From assembly GCA_949282745.1 (NCBI GenBank), contig CASDQM010000026.1:20641-84640 (forward strand): 64,000 nucleotides of DNA. The letters run 5' to 3'. Of the stretch, positions 9,801 through 17,638 are shown piece after piece. Both the position numbers and the translations under genes were made by a program. Origin of the DNA: an uncultured Sutterella sp. Lineage in GTDB: Bacteria; Pseudomonadota; Gammaproteobacteria; Burkholderiales; Burkholderiaceae_F. Below the pieces are notes generated by a model that did not search any database, had not been told where the DNA came from, and saw only the letters and a program-made list of their open reading frames with translations. Position 1 is the stretch's first letter. Each line of letters begins with the position of its first letter.

Positions 9801-9982
9801 TGCAGCCCATGAAGGTGAACGGCAAGCTCACGCACGTCGTCGGCATGCCGCACCACTTCTCCTGGGCCACGAAGCTCGCCACGGGCGACAACGTCAACGA
9901 CCTCACCCCGAACGTGGGCGACCCGATGTCGTTCATTCCGGAATACAAGGCCTTCCTTGTCAACCTTGAAAAAGCCGCCTGA
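6875..9982 (+). CDS. fdoG: Formate dehydrogenase catalytic subunit, cysteine form (FdnG/FdoG type)
   Basis: A 1035-residue molybdopterin oxidoreductase that oxidises formate to CO2 on the periplasmic side and passes electrons to the FeS subunit. It begins with a twin-arginine signal (SRRGFLKRG, residues 4-12). A [4Fe-4S] site is formed by Cys residues in ICCYCSGGCGTIC (49-61) and LCPKGAA (85-90). The active-site position in IDNQTRVCHSS is Cys198, where E. coli FdnG and FdoG have selenocysteine, so no Sec machinery is needed. The C-terminal dinucleotide-binding domain includes QTRNIPWLNE. Length matches the family in one polypeptide. A strong AAGGAGG ribosome site precedes the ATG. It is the first gene of a five-gene fdh operon. 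Confidence 0.96.
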   Translation: MELSRRGFLKRGFLLGGGGLASSLSGGAFAAPKEKKVYKLASVTESTSICCYCSGGCGTICSTRDGQLINLEGDPDHPVNLGGLCPKGAAMWGLRNVVTKDRKAKLHPDRVLYPLVRRPGKKEWERISWEEALDGIARRVKTTRDATFVEQEDGVTVNRCDGIASLGAAQLNNEEAWLTQKFNRTLGIVAIDNQTRVCHSSTVAGLAPSFGRGSMTSHWCDFQNADVILSIGSNNVENHPLSSRWVERAQDRGATWIVVDPRFTRSAAQADIYGRIRPGSDLAFYGGLINYILTKKLYHRDYIVAFTNAACLLRKDYEFDPNTGLFSGWDPETKTYSDETWGYDVDHKEKWDTSDGSAFAWVRDPGTPQFTTPDLKVLKRDETLTDPMCVLNVMARHYARYTPDVVAEVTGMDKDVMLKIWDVYASTGRPDKSGSILYALGQTQHSYGSQNCRAMCIVQLLLGNIGIAGGGINALRGEPNVQGSTDVGASCHQAPGYLSWPTGKSHPTLRAYLEKETYAAGYYSNKPKFWVSALKEWFGDNATVENDYCYDLLPKISPKKSYGDYATITTFNAMRDDRTKGYFCWGMNPAHSTPNAKHARKAMAKLDWLVVADWFLTETATFWEAPDMNPEEIQTEVYFLPAALIYEKTGSINNSGRWIQWREQAIEPPGECKSDFEIMELLFERIRALYEKEGGANPDPILKAQMSYKIDGKYDVRALCWALNGFDVKTGKLLKGYGDLKADGSTACGIWVFSGYYNNEEAKLDPMKQPMTRRSKEDPTGLGLYPDWSFAWPANRRILYNRASADAQGKPWNPKRVLVEWDGQKWKQNDVGDFVTALPPDTNAFFMTWEQHARLFAYSMGDGPLPEHFEPWESPTKNVLNGRNNAPMTLYTDDPSVQRASAEEFPYAVTTYSVVEHWQSGTQTRNIPWLNEIMPANFIEISEELAREKGIKSGDLVRVWNKRGSVKVQAVVTIRMQPMKVNGKLTHVVGMPHHFSWATKLATGDNVNDLTPNVGDPMSFIPEYKAFLVNLEKAA

Positions 9983-10000
9983 GGCACAGGAGATATCTAA

Positions 10001-10891
10001 ATGGCTCAAAAAGAAATCGCCATGCTCTTTGACTCGTCCCGCTGCACGGGCTGCAAGGGATGTCAAGTGGCGTGCAAGCAGTGGAACATGCTGCCCTCGC
10101 CCATGGGACTCAACGAAAACGTCTTTCACGGGTCGTACCAGAATCCGCCGAACCTGAACGGCGACACGCGCCTCGTGATGACCTTCGACGAAAAGCCCTC
10201 GGGCGACAAATACCGCCCGATCAATTGGGCGATCGGCAGGCGCTCCTGCTACCACTGCACGGACGCGGGCTGCGTTCAGGCCTGCTCGTCGGGCGCGCTC
10301 TACAAGACGGAACAGGGCGTCGTCGCGTTCGATACGGAAAAGTGCAACGGCTGCACCTTCTGCCAGTCCGCCTGCCCCTTCGACGTGCCGCGCTTCCGTC
10401 CGACGGACGGCCGCATCGACAAGTGCACGATGTGTCTCGACCGTCTCGAAGAAGGCGAAGTCCCGGCCTGCGTCAAGACCTGCCAGCCCGAAGCGCTCAA
10501 GTTCGGGCCGCGCGAGGAAATGATCGCTCTTGGGAAGCAGCGCGTCGAATTTCTCAAGGCCAAGGGCTTTGAAAAGGCCGAGCTCTACGGCGAACACGAA
10601 ATGGGCGGTCTGCACATCCTGCAGGTCTGCAAGTACGGTCACGAAGCCTACGGTCTTCCGACCGACCCGAAGCCCGACACGACGCTCGCCGCGATCCAGG
10701 CCATGAAGCCCGTCACGGCCGTCGGCACCGCCGCCGTGGTCGCGGGTCTCGCCGTGAGCTTCCTCGCCGCCGCGGGCTACCGCCGCAAGAAGGTCTCGAT
10801 CGAAGAGGCCAAGGCCGGCTGGACCCCCGAACAGCGCGCCAAGGCCGACCGCGAGGTCGCCGAAGCCCTTCGCCGCGAGTCGGCCGAATAA
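10001..10891 (+). CDS. fdoH: Formate dehydrogenase iron-sulfur subunit (FdoH/FdnH type)
   Basis: A 296-residue electron-transfer subunit holding four [4Fe-4S] clusters, which carries electrons from the catalytic subunit to the membrane cytochrome. Four cysteine clusters are visible: CTGCKGCQVAC near residue 15, CYHCTDAGCVQAC near 85, CNGCTFCQSACP near 118 and CTMCLDRL near 142 with a following CVKTC. A single C-terminal hydrophobic segment (about 244-263) anchors it in the membrane, as in FdnH. It starts 18 bases after the catalytic gene behind AGGAGAT. It has no signal peptide of its own and is presumably exported with the Tat-bearing partner. Confidence 0.95.
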   Translation: MAQKEIAMLFDSSRCTGCKGCQVACKQWNMLPSPMGLNENVFHGSYQNPPNLNGDTRLVMTFDEKPSGDKYRPINWAIGRRSCYHCTDAGCVQACSSGALYKTEQGVVAFDTEKCNGCTFCQSACPFDVPRFRPTDGRIDKCTMCLDRLEEGEVPACVKTCQPEALKFGPREEMIALGKQRVEFLKAKGFEKAELYGEHEMGGLHILQVCKYGHEAYGLPTDPKPDTTLAAIQAMKPVTAVGTAAVVAGLAVSFLAAAGYRRKKVSIEEAKAGWTPEQRAKADREVAEALRRESAE

Positions 10892-10909
10892 CCGAGGAGG
10901 AATTACGAC

Positions 10910-11632
10910 ATGACCCGCTACATTCAACGTCATTCGCTGCTCACGCGCGTCACCCACGGCGTGGCCGCCATCGCGTGCATTCTCCTGGCCGTCACGGGAC
11001 TCTTCGTCTTCGTGCCGAGCCTCGGGGGCGGCATCATGGGAGGCGACTTCACGCATACCATGCGCATGCTGCACCGCGTCCTCGCGATTCCGTTCGTCCT
11101 CGTGCCGCTCTTTGCGATTCTGAAGAGCCCCAAGGGCTTCGTTCACCTCATGCGTGACGACGTCTTCGGGAAGTGGGACAAGGACGACTTCGCCTGGGCG
11201 ATGAAGTTCCCGCTCTACCTCTTCGCGCCGGGCAAGGTTCACATGCCGCCGCAGCATCACGTGAAGTCGGCGCAGCGTCTCGCCGACGGCGCGCTGATCT
11301 TCTTCTGCGTCTTCCTCACCGTCTCCGGGATGATCCTGTGGCTCAACACGGGGCTTCTCCCCGACGGCAGCTGGAAGGTGACCTTCAGCCCCGAGACGCT
11401 CCTCGTCGCGCGTCTCGTGCACGACGTCTTCTTCTTCCTCACGGTCTTCGTCGGGATCGCCCACATCTATCTCGGTGCGGGGATCTTCCAGCCGTACCGC
11501 GGCACCGCCCGCATCATGTTCGGCGACGGGAAGGTGAGCGAATCCGATGCCGCCTATCACTGGGGGTATTGGGCCAATGAAGAATTGGCGCTCGGCAAGA
11601 ACGTCACCGTTGAAAAGGATCCCGTGAAGTAA
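10910..11632 (+). CDS. fdoI: Formate dehydrogenase cytochrome b556 subunit (FdoI/FdnI type)
   Basis: A 240-residue membrane protein with four predicted transmembrane helices that binds haem b and passes electrons from formate to the quinone pool. Candidate haem-ligand histidines occur in HSLLTRVTHG (N-terminus), MRMLHRVL (about residue 50) and ARLVHDVFFFLTVFVGIAHIY (about 165-185, quoted in part). It follows the FeS subunit by 18 bases with GAGGAGG before the ATG. Two hairpins lie after the stop, so expression of the following accessory genes may be lower. Confidence 0.94.
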   Translation: MTRYIQRHSLLTRVTHGVAAIACILLAVTGLFVFVPSLGGGIMGGDFTHTMRMLHRVLAIPFVLVPLFAILKSPKGFVHLMRDDVFGKWDKDDFAWAMKFPLYLFAPGKVHMPPQHHVKSAQRLADGALIFFCVFLTVSGMILWLNTGLLPDGSWKVTFSPETLLVARLVHDVFFFLTVFVGIAHIYLGAGIFQPYRGTARIMFGDGKVSESDAAYHWGYWANEELALGKNVTVEKDPVK

Positions 11633-11650
11633 ACGGGCTCCAACCGAAGC

Positions 11651-11710
11651 GGTCCGTCCAATCGGACGGACCGCCCGAAGGAAAGCGCCGCATGCGACGC
11701 TTTCCTTCGG
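11651..11710 (+). other. Two adjacent hairpins between fdoI and fdhE
   Basis: The first hairpin pairs GGTCCGTCC (11651-11659) with GGACGGACC (11664-11672). The second pairs CCGAAGGAAAGCG (11675-11687) with CGCTTTCCTTCGG (11698-11710). Neither is followed by a T run, so these are more likely RNA stability or processing elements than terminators. Confidence 0.7.
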
Positions 11711-11734
11711 TAACCCACCGCAAAAGGAAACACC

Positions 11735-12604
11735 ATGCAGAAACGTACGCTTGAAGCGGCTCTTCAGAACGTCTCCGTCGACGACCCGGTCGTGGCCGAC
11801 CGTCTCGCATACTTCGGTCCGGCGCTTCTCAAGGTCTGCGAAGTCGCCCGTCGTCTTCCGACGGCCGACCTGCCCGATCAGGCGCGAATCGAAGAAGCGC
11901 TCGTCCGCCCCGACCGCACGCTTCTCGCCGACGGCCCCGTTGCGATCGATCCGGCGGAATTCGAAGAGGTCGTTCGAGAATTCGCCCGCGTGCTCCACGA
12001 CGCCGCGCACGCCGAAGGGAGTCTCTCGGACGCGATGAAGGCGGTCGACTGGACGCGCTTTACGACGCCCGACCTCGTCGAGGTCGCCCGCACGCGCCCG
12101 TCCGACTATTTCGACCGCGTGGAAGAGTTGACCGAAGGGGACGACCTTCTCTCCTACTACATCCTCCCCGTTCTCGGCTTTGCGCTTCGCACCTTCCTCG
12201 ATCGATTCGCCGCGCAGGCTTCGGCCGCCTTCGATCGAACGGACGACGTGACGGACCATGACCGTCCGCTCGCCTGCCCCGTCTGCGGCGGACTCCCCGA
12301 CTTCGCGTCGGTCCATGCGACGCCCAAGAACGGCAACGTCAAGCACCTTCACTGCGGCACCTGCGGCGCGCACTGGAAGTTCGAGCGCATCCGCTGCGCC
12401 GCCTGCGGCACGAGCGCCGTGTCGGACCTCTCCTACGTGCACGACGAAGCCGATCCCGCCCGACGCCTGCACGTCTGCAAGGCCTGCGGCGCGGCGACAC
12501 CCACGTTCTTCGCTTCGGGCGACGCCGAATCCTTCTCGCCCGAAGTCGAGCGCCTTCGCCTCACGGGGCTCGAAGCCGCCTACGAAGAGAGCCGCGCCCA
12601 ATAA
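11735..12604 (+). CDS. fdhE: Formate dehydrogenase accessory protein FdhE
   Basis: A 289-residue cytoplasmic accessory protein needed for activity or redox maturation of respiratory formate dehydrogenases. The C-terminal half has four Cys pairs typical of the rubredoxin-like FdhE fold: CPVCGG (about residue 181), CGTCGAHW (about 205), CAACGTS (about 222) and CKACGAAT (about 250). The N-terminal helical half has SYYILPVLGFALRTF around residues 143-157, the FdhE core segment. It lies 102 bases after the cytochrome gene, past two hairpins, and 33 bases before fdhD. It is probably part of the same transcript at a lower level. Confidence 0.92.
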   Translation: MQKRTLEAALQNVSVDDPVVADRLAYFGPALLKVCEVARRLPTADLPDQARIEEALVRPDRTLLADGPVAIDPAEFEEVVREFARVLHDAAHAEGSLSDAMKAVDWTRFTTPDLVEVARTRPSDYFDRVEELTEGDDLLSYYILPVLGFALRTFLDRFAAQASAAFDRTDDVTDHDRPLACPVCGGLPDFASVHATPKNGNVKHLHCGTCGAHWKFERIRCAACGTSAVSDLSYVHDEADPARRLHVCKACGAATPTFFASGDAESFSPEVERLRLTGLEAAYEESRAQ

Positions 12605-12637
12605 GACCGTACACCGACGAATCTTTGAGGAGTCATC

Positions 12638-13507
12638 ATGAAGACGACCGTTCAGAACCCTTTCCCCTCCGCCGCCCTTTCGTCCGGCTCGGGTCTATCG
12701 CCCCTTTCGGAAGGCTTCCGTACGGTGGAGACGCGGTCGCTTTCGCGCCTGGACCGCGCCGATCGGGACTGCGTGGCCGAAGAGGTGCCCGTGGCGCTCG
12801 TCTACAACGGGATTTCCCATGCCGTCATGATGACGACGCCCTTCGACCTCGAAGCCTTTGCGGTGGGCTTCACGCTCGCCGAAGGGATCTGCCGGTCGGT
12901 CGACGAAATCTTCGACATTGAGATCCGCGACGCCTGCCGCGGCAAGGAGGCGGCGATCACGATTTCCTCCGAAGCCTTCTGGAAGCTCAAGGACCGCCGC
13001 CGCGCGATGACGGGGCGCACGGGCTGCGGTATCTGCGGAACGGAGAACCTCGAATCGGCGATCCGCCCGGCGCCGACGCTTCCGACGACGCAGACCTTCG
13101 ATCTGCGCCACTATGAGCAGGGACTCGGTTACCTCGAAGACGTCGAGGCGCTCGGAGAATTGACGGGCTGCACGCACGCGGCCGTCTGGGTGAATCCCGA
13201 CGGGACGCTCGCGGGCGGCGTCGAAGACGTGGGCCGTCACGTGGCGCTCGACAAGCTCCTGGGGTTGCGGGCGCTCAACGGTTGGAAGGATGGTGCGCTT
13301 TTCGTGAGCTCGCGCGCCTCCTACGAAATGGTTCAGAAGGCCGCGATGTGCGGCGTTGAGATTCTTTTCGCCGTGTCGGCCCCGACGGCGCTCGCCGTGG
13401 ACCTTGCCAAGCGCTCGGGCCTCACGCTCTCGGCCTTTTGCCGCCCCGGTCGCGGGACCGTCTACACCTATCCCGAACGGCTCGTGCGAAGCGAAACGCC
13501 GCACTGA
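12638..13507 (+). CDS. fdhD: Formate dehydrogenase sulfurtransferase FdhD
   Basis: A 289-residue protein that transfers sulfur from IscS to the molybdenum cofactor before its insertion into formate dehydrogenase. The catalytic cysteine loop is visible as [13 protein letters not shown] (about residues 126-138). [14 protein letters not shown] (about 206-219) and [13 protein letters not shown] (about 233-245) are hallmark FdhD segments. It is the last gene of the fdh operon. Having both FdhD and FdhE beside the structural genes gives a self-contained module. No molybdopterin synthesis genes are in the window. Confidence 0.96.
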   Translation: MKTTVQNPFPSAALSSGSGLSPLSEGFRTVETRSLSRLDRADRDCVAEEVPVALVYNGISHAVMMTTPFDLEAFAVGFTLAEGICRSVDEIFDIEIRDACRGKEAAITISSEAFWKLKDRRRAMTGRTGCGICGTENLESAIRPAPTLPTTQTFDLRHYEQGLGYLEDVEALGELTGCTHAAVWVNPDGTLAGGVEDVGRHVALDKLLGLRALNGWKDGALFVSSRASYEMVQKAAMCGVEILFAVSAPTALAVDLAKRSGLTLSAFCRPGRGTVYTYPERLVRSETPH

Positions 13508-13571
13508 TACGCGGGAATTTACGCAAAGGGCAAAAATCGGGCGGGCGAAGGCAACTTTTCCCGCCCGTCGC

Positions 13572-13601
13572 TTGCCGAAGAAAAGAAAAGTTCCCTAGAA
13601 T
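13572..13601 (+). promoter_or_regulatory. Candidate sigma-70 promoter for the symporter gene
   Basis: TTGCCG (13572-13577) and TAGAAT (13596-13601) are separated by 18 bases, upstream of the leader hairpin and the symporter gene at 13680. It is a motif match only. Confidence 0.4.
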
Positions 13602-13603
13602 GG

Positions 13604-13652
13604 AGTCCATATTCCCGAGTAAATCCCTCAGGAATAAGGACTTTTCTTTTTT
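13604..13652 (+). terminator. Terminator-like hairpin between fdhD and the symporter gene
   Basis: AGTCC-A-TATTCC (13604-13615) pairs with GGAATA-A-GGACT (13631-13642) with one A/A mismatch, followed by a T-rich tail through 13652. It may end the fdh operon. Because it lies after the candidate promoter at 13572, it could instead be an attenuator in the symporter leader. Confidence 0.6.
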
Positions 13653-13679
13653 CCGAGAACAAATTCGAAGGTGACCCTC

Positions 13680-14921
13680 ATGGCCTCCGCATCCAACCCC
13701 GCCGGCTCCAACGCGACGCTGCGCATTCTGATCTTCTATGCCGCGGCGATCGCGCTCGGCGTACTGAACGGCTTCTACGGAACGGACCTCTCCATTCAGG
13801 CGGGCGACTTCCTGTCGTCCGTCTTCATCCGACTCTTCAAGTTCATCAGCATCCCGATCATCGCGGTGTCGCTCATCTCGACGCTCGCGCAGCTGGGCGA
13901 GAGCCGCGAGTCGGGCCAGATCTTCCGCCGCACGATCTTTTACACGCTCTTTACGACGATCATCGCCGCGACCGTGGCGGCCGCGCTCTTCCTTCTCTAC
14001 GCGCCCGCCAACGTGTCGCTTCCGACGGAAGCGGGAAACGTTCCGAAGGTGGTCGAGCACTCCTACTTTGAGTACGTGCAGTCGGTGATTCCCGACAACT
14101 TCCTCTCGCCCTTCCTCTCGGCGAACGTGATTTCTGTCCTTCTGGTCTCGGGTGCCATCGGTCTCGCTCTCTCGCAGCTCGAAAAGGATTCGCGTCCGAG
14201 GGAAGTCCTCACGGCCTTCTTCGCGGGCGCGCAACAGATCCTCTTCATTCTCGTTTCCTGGCTCATCAAGATCCTTCCCCTCGGGATCTTCGGCTTCGTC
14301 ACGGTGCTCTGCCGCGATCTGCAGGCGGGCGTTTCCCTGGGCGGCCTCGGCACCTACTTCGCCGCGATCATCACGGCGAACCTTCTGCAGATCTTCGTGA
14401 TCCTGCCGGCGATTCTCCTCGTGAAAGGGATTTCTCCGGTGAAGACCTTCCGCGCAATGCTGCCCGCCCTCACCGTCGCCTTCTTCTCGAAGTCTTCCGC
14501 CGGGACTCTGCCCGTCACGATGCGCTGCGCAGAAGAAAACCTGCGCGTGCGCAAGAGCGTCTCGGGCTTCGTGCTGCCGATCTGCACGACGATCAACATG
14601 AACGCCTGCGCGGCCTTCATCCTCATCACCTGCGTTTATCTCATGCAGAACGCCGGGGCCGAGATCACGATCGGCACGCTCGCGAGCTGGATTCTCATCG
14701 CGACCGTCGCCGCCGTCGGGAACGCGGGCGTTCCGATGGGCTGCTTCTTCCTCGCGGCGAGCCTTTTGGCGAGCATGAACGTCCCGATTCTTCTCATGGG
14801 CGTCATCCTCCCCTTCTACGCGGTGCTCGACATGCTGGAAACGGCTGAAAACGTCTGGTCGGACAGCTGCGTCGCCAAGATGGTCGACAAGGACCTCTAC
14901 GGCGAACCGGGCGAGCCGTAA
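13680..14921 (+). CDS. Dicarboxylate/amino acid:cation symporter family protein (DAACS)
   Basis: About 413 residues with eight or so membrane segments and two re-entrant loops, as in the GltPh/DctA/SstT family. Family landmarks are KSSAGTLPV (hairpin 1, about residue 275), TTINMNACAAF (TM7, about 303) and GNAGVPMG (hairpin 2, about 345). In the TM8 substrate site the family motif D..RT..N...D reads DMLETAENVWSD, so the arginine that binds acidic side chains in GltPh is Glu. This argues against a C4-dicarboxylate or glutamate substrate; a neutral amino acid (SstT-like) is one possibility, but the true substrate is unknown. I chose the ATG at 13680 with GAAGGTGA before it over an in-frame GTG nine bases upstream. 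Confidence 0.85.
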   Translation: MASASNPAGSNATLRILIFYAAAIALGVLNGFYGTDLSIQAGDFLSSVFIRLFKFISIPIIAVSLISTLAQLGESRESGQIFRRTIFYTLFTTIIAATVAAALFLLYAPANVSLPTEAGNVPKVVEHSYFEYVQSVIPDNFLSPFLSANVISVLLVSGAIGLALSQLEKDSRPREVLTAFFAGAQQILFILVSWLIKILPLGIFGFVTVLCRDLQAGVSLGGLGTYFAAIITANLLQIFVILPAILLVKGISPVKTFRAMLPALTVAFFSKSSAGTLPVTMRCAEENLRVRKSVSGFVLPICTTINMNACAAFILITCVYLMQNAGAEITIGTLASWILIATVAAVGNAGVPMGCFFLAASLLASMNVPILLMGVILPFYAVLDMLETAENVWSDSCVAKMVDKDLYGEPGEP

Positions 14922-14950
14922 TTCCCTGAACCCTTCCGCATCCCCCAACG

Positions 14951-14987
14951 AGTCCCTTCGCCTTTCCCGAGACGGAGGGACTTTTTT
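14951..14987 (+). terminator. Intrinsic terminator after the symporter gene
   Basis: AGTCCCT (14951-14957) pairs with AGGGACT (14976-14982), followed by six T. It is 30 bases after the symporter stop. Confidence 0.75.
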
Positions 14988-15111
14988 GCGCCGTCTTTAC
15001 GCCAAACGACCTCGACACAATCCTTCGTACGTGTGGCACGGAGCCGCTCAACGCTGTGAAGACGTCCCCCAAGATCCGGACCTAAGTGCGGACGAAGCTG
15101 CCGATGAAAGC

Positions 15112-15735
15112 GTTACCGACAAAAGCGGATAGTTGATAAACGCTTGTTATCCTTTGAGGCTCTTGCGATATCAAGAGAAAAATTTTCCTTTTAGCGAAAA
15201 ACTCTGGACGCACATCTCCCGGTCGGAATCGTAACGGCCTTCGCAGATGCAACCACCGATGACCAAGTTACCGACGAAAGCCGATAGTTGTTCGATCCTC
15301 GTTATCCATTGACGCTCTATCGACAACGAGAGAAAAAACTTCTGATCGGCCGAAAACTTCGGCGCGAAAAATCCCCGGTCGGAGTCGCAACGGTCTCCCA
15401 GAGACGCCCCCAACCGCGGCTTATGCTGTCAAGGAAAGTGTTACCGACAGAAGCGGATAGTTGGCCAACGCCTGTTTTTCATTGGGGCTCAGGCGATATC
15501 GAGAGAAATATCTTCCATTTAACGGAAAACTCCGGGCGCACAACCCCCGGTCGGAATCGCGAGGGCCTGCGCAGATGCAACCACCGATGACAAAGTTACC
15601 GACGAAAGCCGATAGTTGTTCGATCCTCGTTATCCATTGACGCTCTAGCGACAACAAGAGAAAAACCTTTTAGATCAGCCGAAAACTTTGGTACGAAAAA
15701 TCCCCGGTCGGAGGCGTGTCCGGCCGGGGAATGCG
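15112..15735. repeat. Two tandem copies of a 328-bp repeat, each made of two related halves
   Basis: The core GTTACCGAC.AAAGC.GATAGTTG begins at 15112, 15267, 15440 and 15595, with one base varying at 15122. The offsets are 155, 173 and 155, so the array is a 328-bp dimer present twice. Copies 2 and 4 are almost identical over their first 70 or so bases, and copies 1 and 3 share their own flank ending GCAGATGCAACCACCGATGA. Each half contains a CTCT...AGAG hairpin followed by an A run and ends in a CCCCGGTCGG-like arm (CTCCCGGTCGG in the first). Short frames through the repeat show no codon signature, so it is treated as non-coding. It fills most of the gap between the symporter and the permease. 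Confidence 0.9.
15694..15729 (-). terminator. Intrinsic terminator of the amino acid permease gene
   Basis: On the minus strand TCCCCGGCCGG pairs with CCGACCGGGGA, followed by TTTTT. It lies 44 bases beyond the permease stop and coincides with the end of the last tandem repeat unit. Confidence 0.75.
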
Positions 15736-15772
15736 TTACGGCTCCCGTCGCGAGGACAGGTTGTGCGGGTGA

Positions 15773-17230
15773 TCAGCTTCCCGCGAGGGCTTCGAGAGGC
15801 GCGGCTTCGCGCGGGGCCGTGCGGTCGGCCCGTTCGGCGCGGCTTTTGCGAACGCGCTGCGTCAGGTGATAGACCACAAAGCAGAGCACCGTGAACGGAA
15901 TGCCGCAGTAGAGAGCGATGCGCTGATCCGGATCGAAGCCCATGCCGACCATGACGGCCACGCAGAGGATCGCCCCCATGACGGGCACGAAGGGGAACCA
16001 GGGGCTCTTGTACTTGAGTTCCGAGAGATCATGCCCTTCCACGAGGAACTGCTTGCGGAAGCGGTAGTGCGCAATCGAAATGCTCAGCCACACGGCGACG
16101 GTCGAGAAGCCCACGATCGAGGTGAGGATCACGAAGACCGTATCGGCCGCCATGACGCTCGAACCGAGCGCGAGGAGCCCGCCGATCATGCTGAAGGCCA
16201 AGGCGTTCACCGGCACGCCGCGCTTGTTGAGCTTGGCGAGGCTCTTCGGCATCATGCCGTCCTTCCCGAGCGCCCAGACCATGCGGCCCGAGGCGTAGAG
16301 GCCCGTGTTGGCCGAGGAGAGGATCGCCGTGATGATGACGAAATTGAAGACGTCCGCCGCGTACGGAATGCCGAGGTTTTCAAAGACCGTGATGAAGGGG
16401 CTCTTCGAAACCGTCACCTCTTCGGGGGCGACCAAGGTCGCGACGATGAGAACCGTCCCCACGAAGAAAACGACGAGGCGCAGAAGCGAAGCGCGCACGG
16501 CGATCGGAATCACGCGTTCGGGCGCGTCCGTTTCGCCTGCGGCGACGCCGATGAGCTCGGTCCCCGAATAGGCAAAGCAGACAGTCACCATCGTGAAGAG
16601 GAGCGGCGCAAAGCCGTTGGGCAGAAGATCGCCGTCCCCCATCAGGTGCATGAGGCCGGGCGAGCCCGACTCGCCGAACGGGATCACGTCGAAGAAGGCG
16701 CAGGCCCCGAGCACGATGAAGATCTGAATCGTCACGACCTTCACGATCGAGAGCGCGAATTCGCTCTCCGCGAAGAACTTCGTGTCGATGACGTTCAGGA
16801 GGTAGATGATCGTGCCGAAGACGACGCACCACACCCATACCGGCACCTGCGGGAACCAGTACTGCATGGCAAAGCCCACGGCCGTGAAGGCCGTGCCGAG
16901 GGTGACCGTCCAGTTGAGCCAATAGAGCCACGCCACGGCAAAGCCCGAGGCGGGCGAGATGTACTTGCTCGCGTAGAGATGGAAGGAACCGGGTTCGGGA
17001 TGCGCCACGGAGAGCTCTCCGAGGCTCAGCATGATCAGATACACCATGAAGGCGCCGATCAGATACGCGACGATCGTGCCGAAGGCACCCACGTTCGCGA
17101 TGACGTGACCCGTTCCGAAAAAGAGTCCGCTGCCGATTACGCCGCCGAGACTCAACATGATCAAGTGGCGCAACCGCATCGAGCGCTGAAATTGGGACTC
17201 GTTGTTCGCCGTAACATTTTGGGAATTCAT
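15773..17230 (-). CDS. Amino acid permease of the APC family, MmuP-like
   Basis: About 485 residues with twelve predicted transmembrane helices; proton-coupled amino acid uptake at the inner membrane. The first helix has RHLIMLSLGGVIGSGLFFGTG, quoted here by its ends RHLIML and GSGLFFGTG, the APC signature. QYWFPQVPVWVWCVVF, FAYSGTELIGVAAGET and SANTGLYASGRM closely resemble the S-methylmethionine permease MmuP as I recall it, more than lysine or GABA permeases. Substrate is inferred only; no homocysteine methyltransferase gene (mmuM) is adjacent. The ATG at 17230 with AAAGGCGA before it is preferred to an in-frame TTG at 17248. It is a single-gene unit ended by a terminator at 15694-15729. 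Confidence 0.85.
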   Translation of the reverse strand: MNSQNVTANNESQFQRSMRLRHLIMLSLGGVIGSGLFFGTGHVIANVGAFGTIVAYLIGAFMVYLIMLSLGELSVAHPEPGSFHLYASKYISPASGFAVAWLYWLNWTVTLGTAFTAVGFAMQYWFPQVPVWVWCVVFGTIIYLLNVIDTKFFAESEFALSIVKVVTIQIFIVLGACAFFDVIPFGESGSPGLMHLMGDGDLLPNGFAPLLFTMVTVCFAYSGTELIGVAAGETDAPERVIPIAVRASLLRLVVFFVGTVLIVATLVAPEEVTVSKSPFITVFENLGIPYAADVFNFVIITAILSSANTGLYASGRMVWALGKDGMMPKSLAKLNKRGVPVNALAFSMIGGLLALGSSVMAADTVFVILTSIVGFSTVAVWLSISIAHYRFRKQFLVEGHDLSELKYKSPWFPFVPVMGAILCVAVMVGMGFDPDQRIALYCGIPFTVLCFVVYHLTQRVRKSRAERADRTAPREAAPLEALAGS

Positions 17231-17638
17231 TGACTTCGCCTTTCCCAAAAGTGCTGCGTTTGCGTTCTAGCGCCGAGGGTACAGGCTGTTTACCCAAGGA
17301 CTCAGGATCTTGTCTTCGACGAGTGATCTCGCTTCGAAGCTAGTCCGACAATCGCAACTTGTTTCTGAAAGACGGCCGTCGTCCAAACGGTCCGCCTTGC
17401 GTTTTTGTCGAGCGGTTGTCTCCGCTCGTACGGTGGTCGAGAGACGCGTCCGTCCTTCGACACGCGAATCATAGGGTGAAAATTTTTCGAGGGCAAGCCG
17501 AAACGGGCAAAAATTCACCCCGCAGACAAAAATTTTCCGGCCCCTTCACCGTCGACACTCTGCATTCTCTTGCAGCACAATGGAACACCAGAATTCCCCT
17601 CGTGAAATTTTTCGTGTCTTTTTCCCCACTTGGAAGAG
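17231..17638. other. Intergenic region upstream of the permease, with an inverted repeat
   Basis: About 400 bases without a credible gene. It must hold the permease promoter on the minus strand. The one structure I see is an inverted repeat: GGGTGAA plus an AT tract at 17474-17487 pairs with AAAAATTCACCC at 17509-17520, with a small bulge. No recognised riboswitch was seen. Confidence 0.55.

Noticed and set aside
6899-12601. A 1900-codon open frame on the minus strand opposite the formate dehydrogenase genes
   Set aside because: It is a shadow of the plus-strand operon: strong third-position GC bias removes stops on the opposite strand. It has no family motifs, and it crosses five well-identified genes.
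15171-15657. Two related small minus-strand proteins in the 328-bp repeat
   Set aside because: Their similarity follows from the DNA repeat itself. Starts lack ribosome sites, and the halves of the repeat keep DNA identity without keeping frame.
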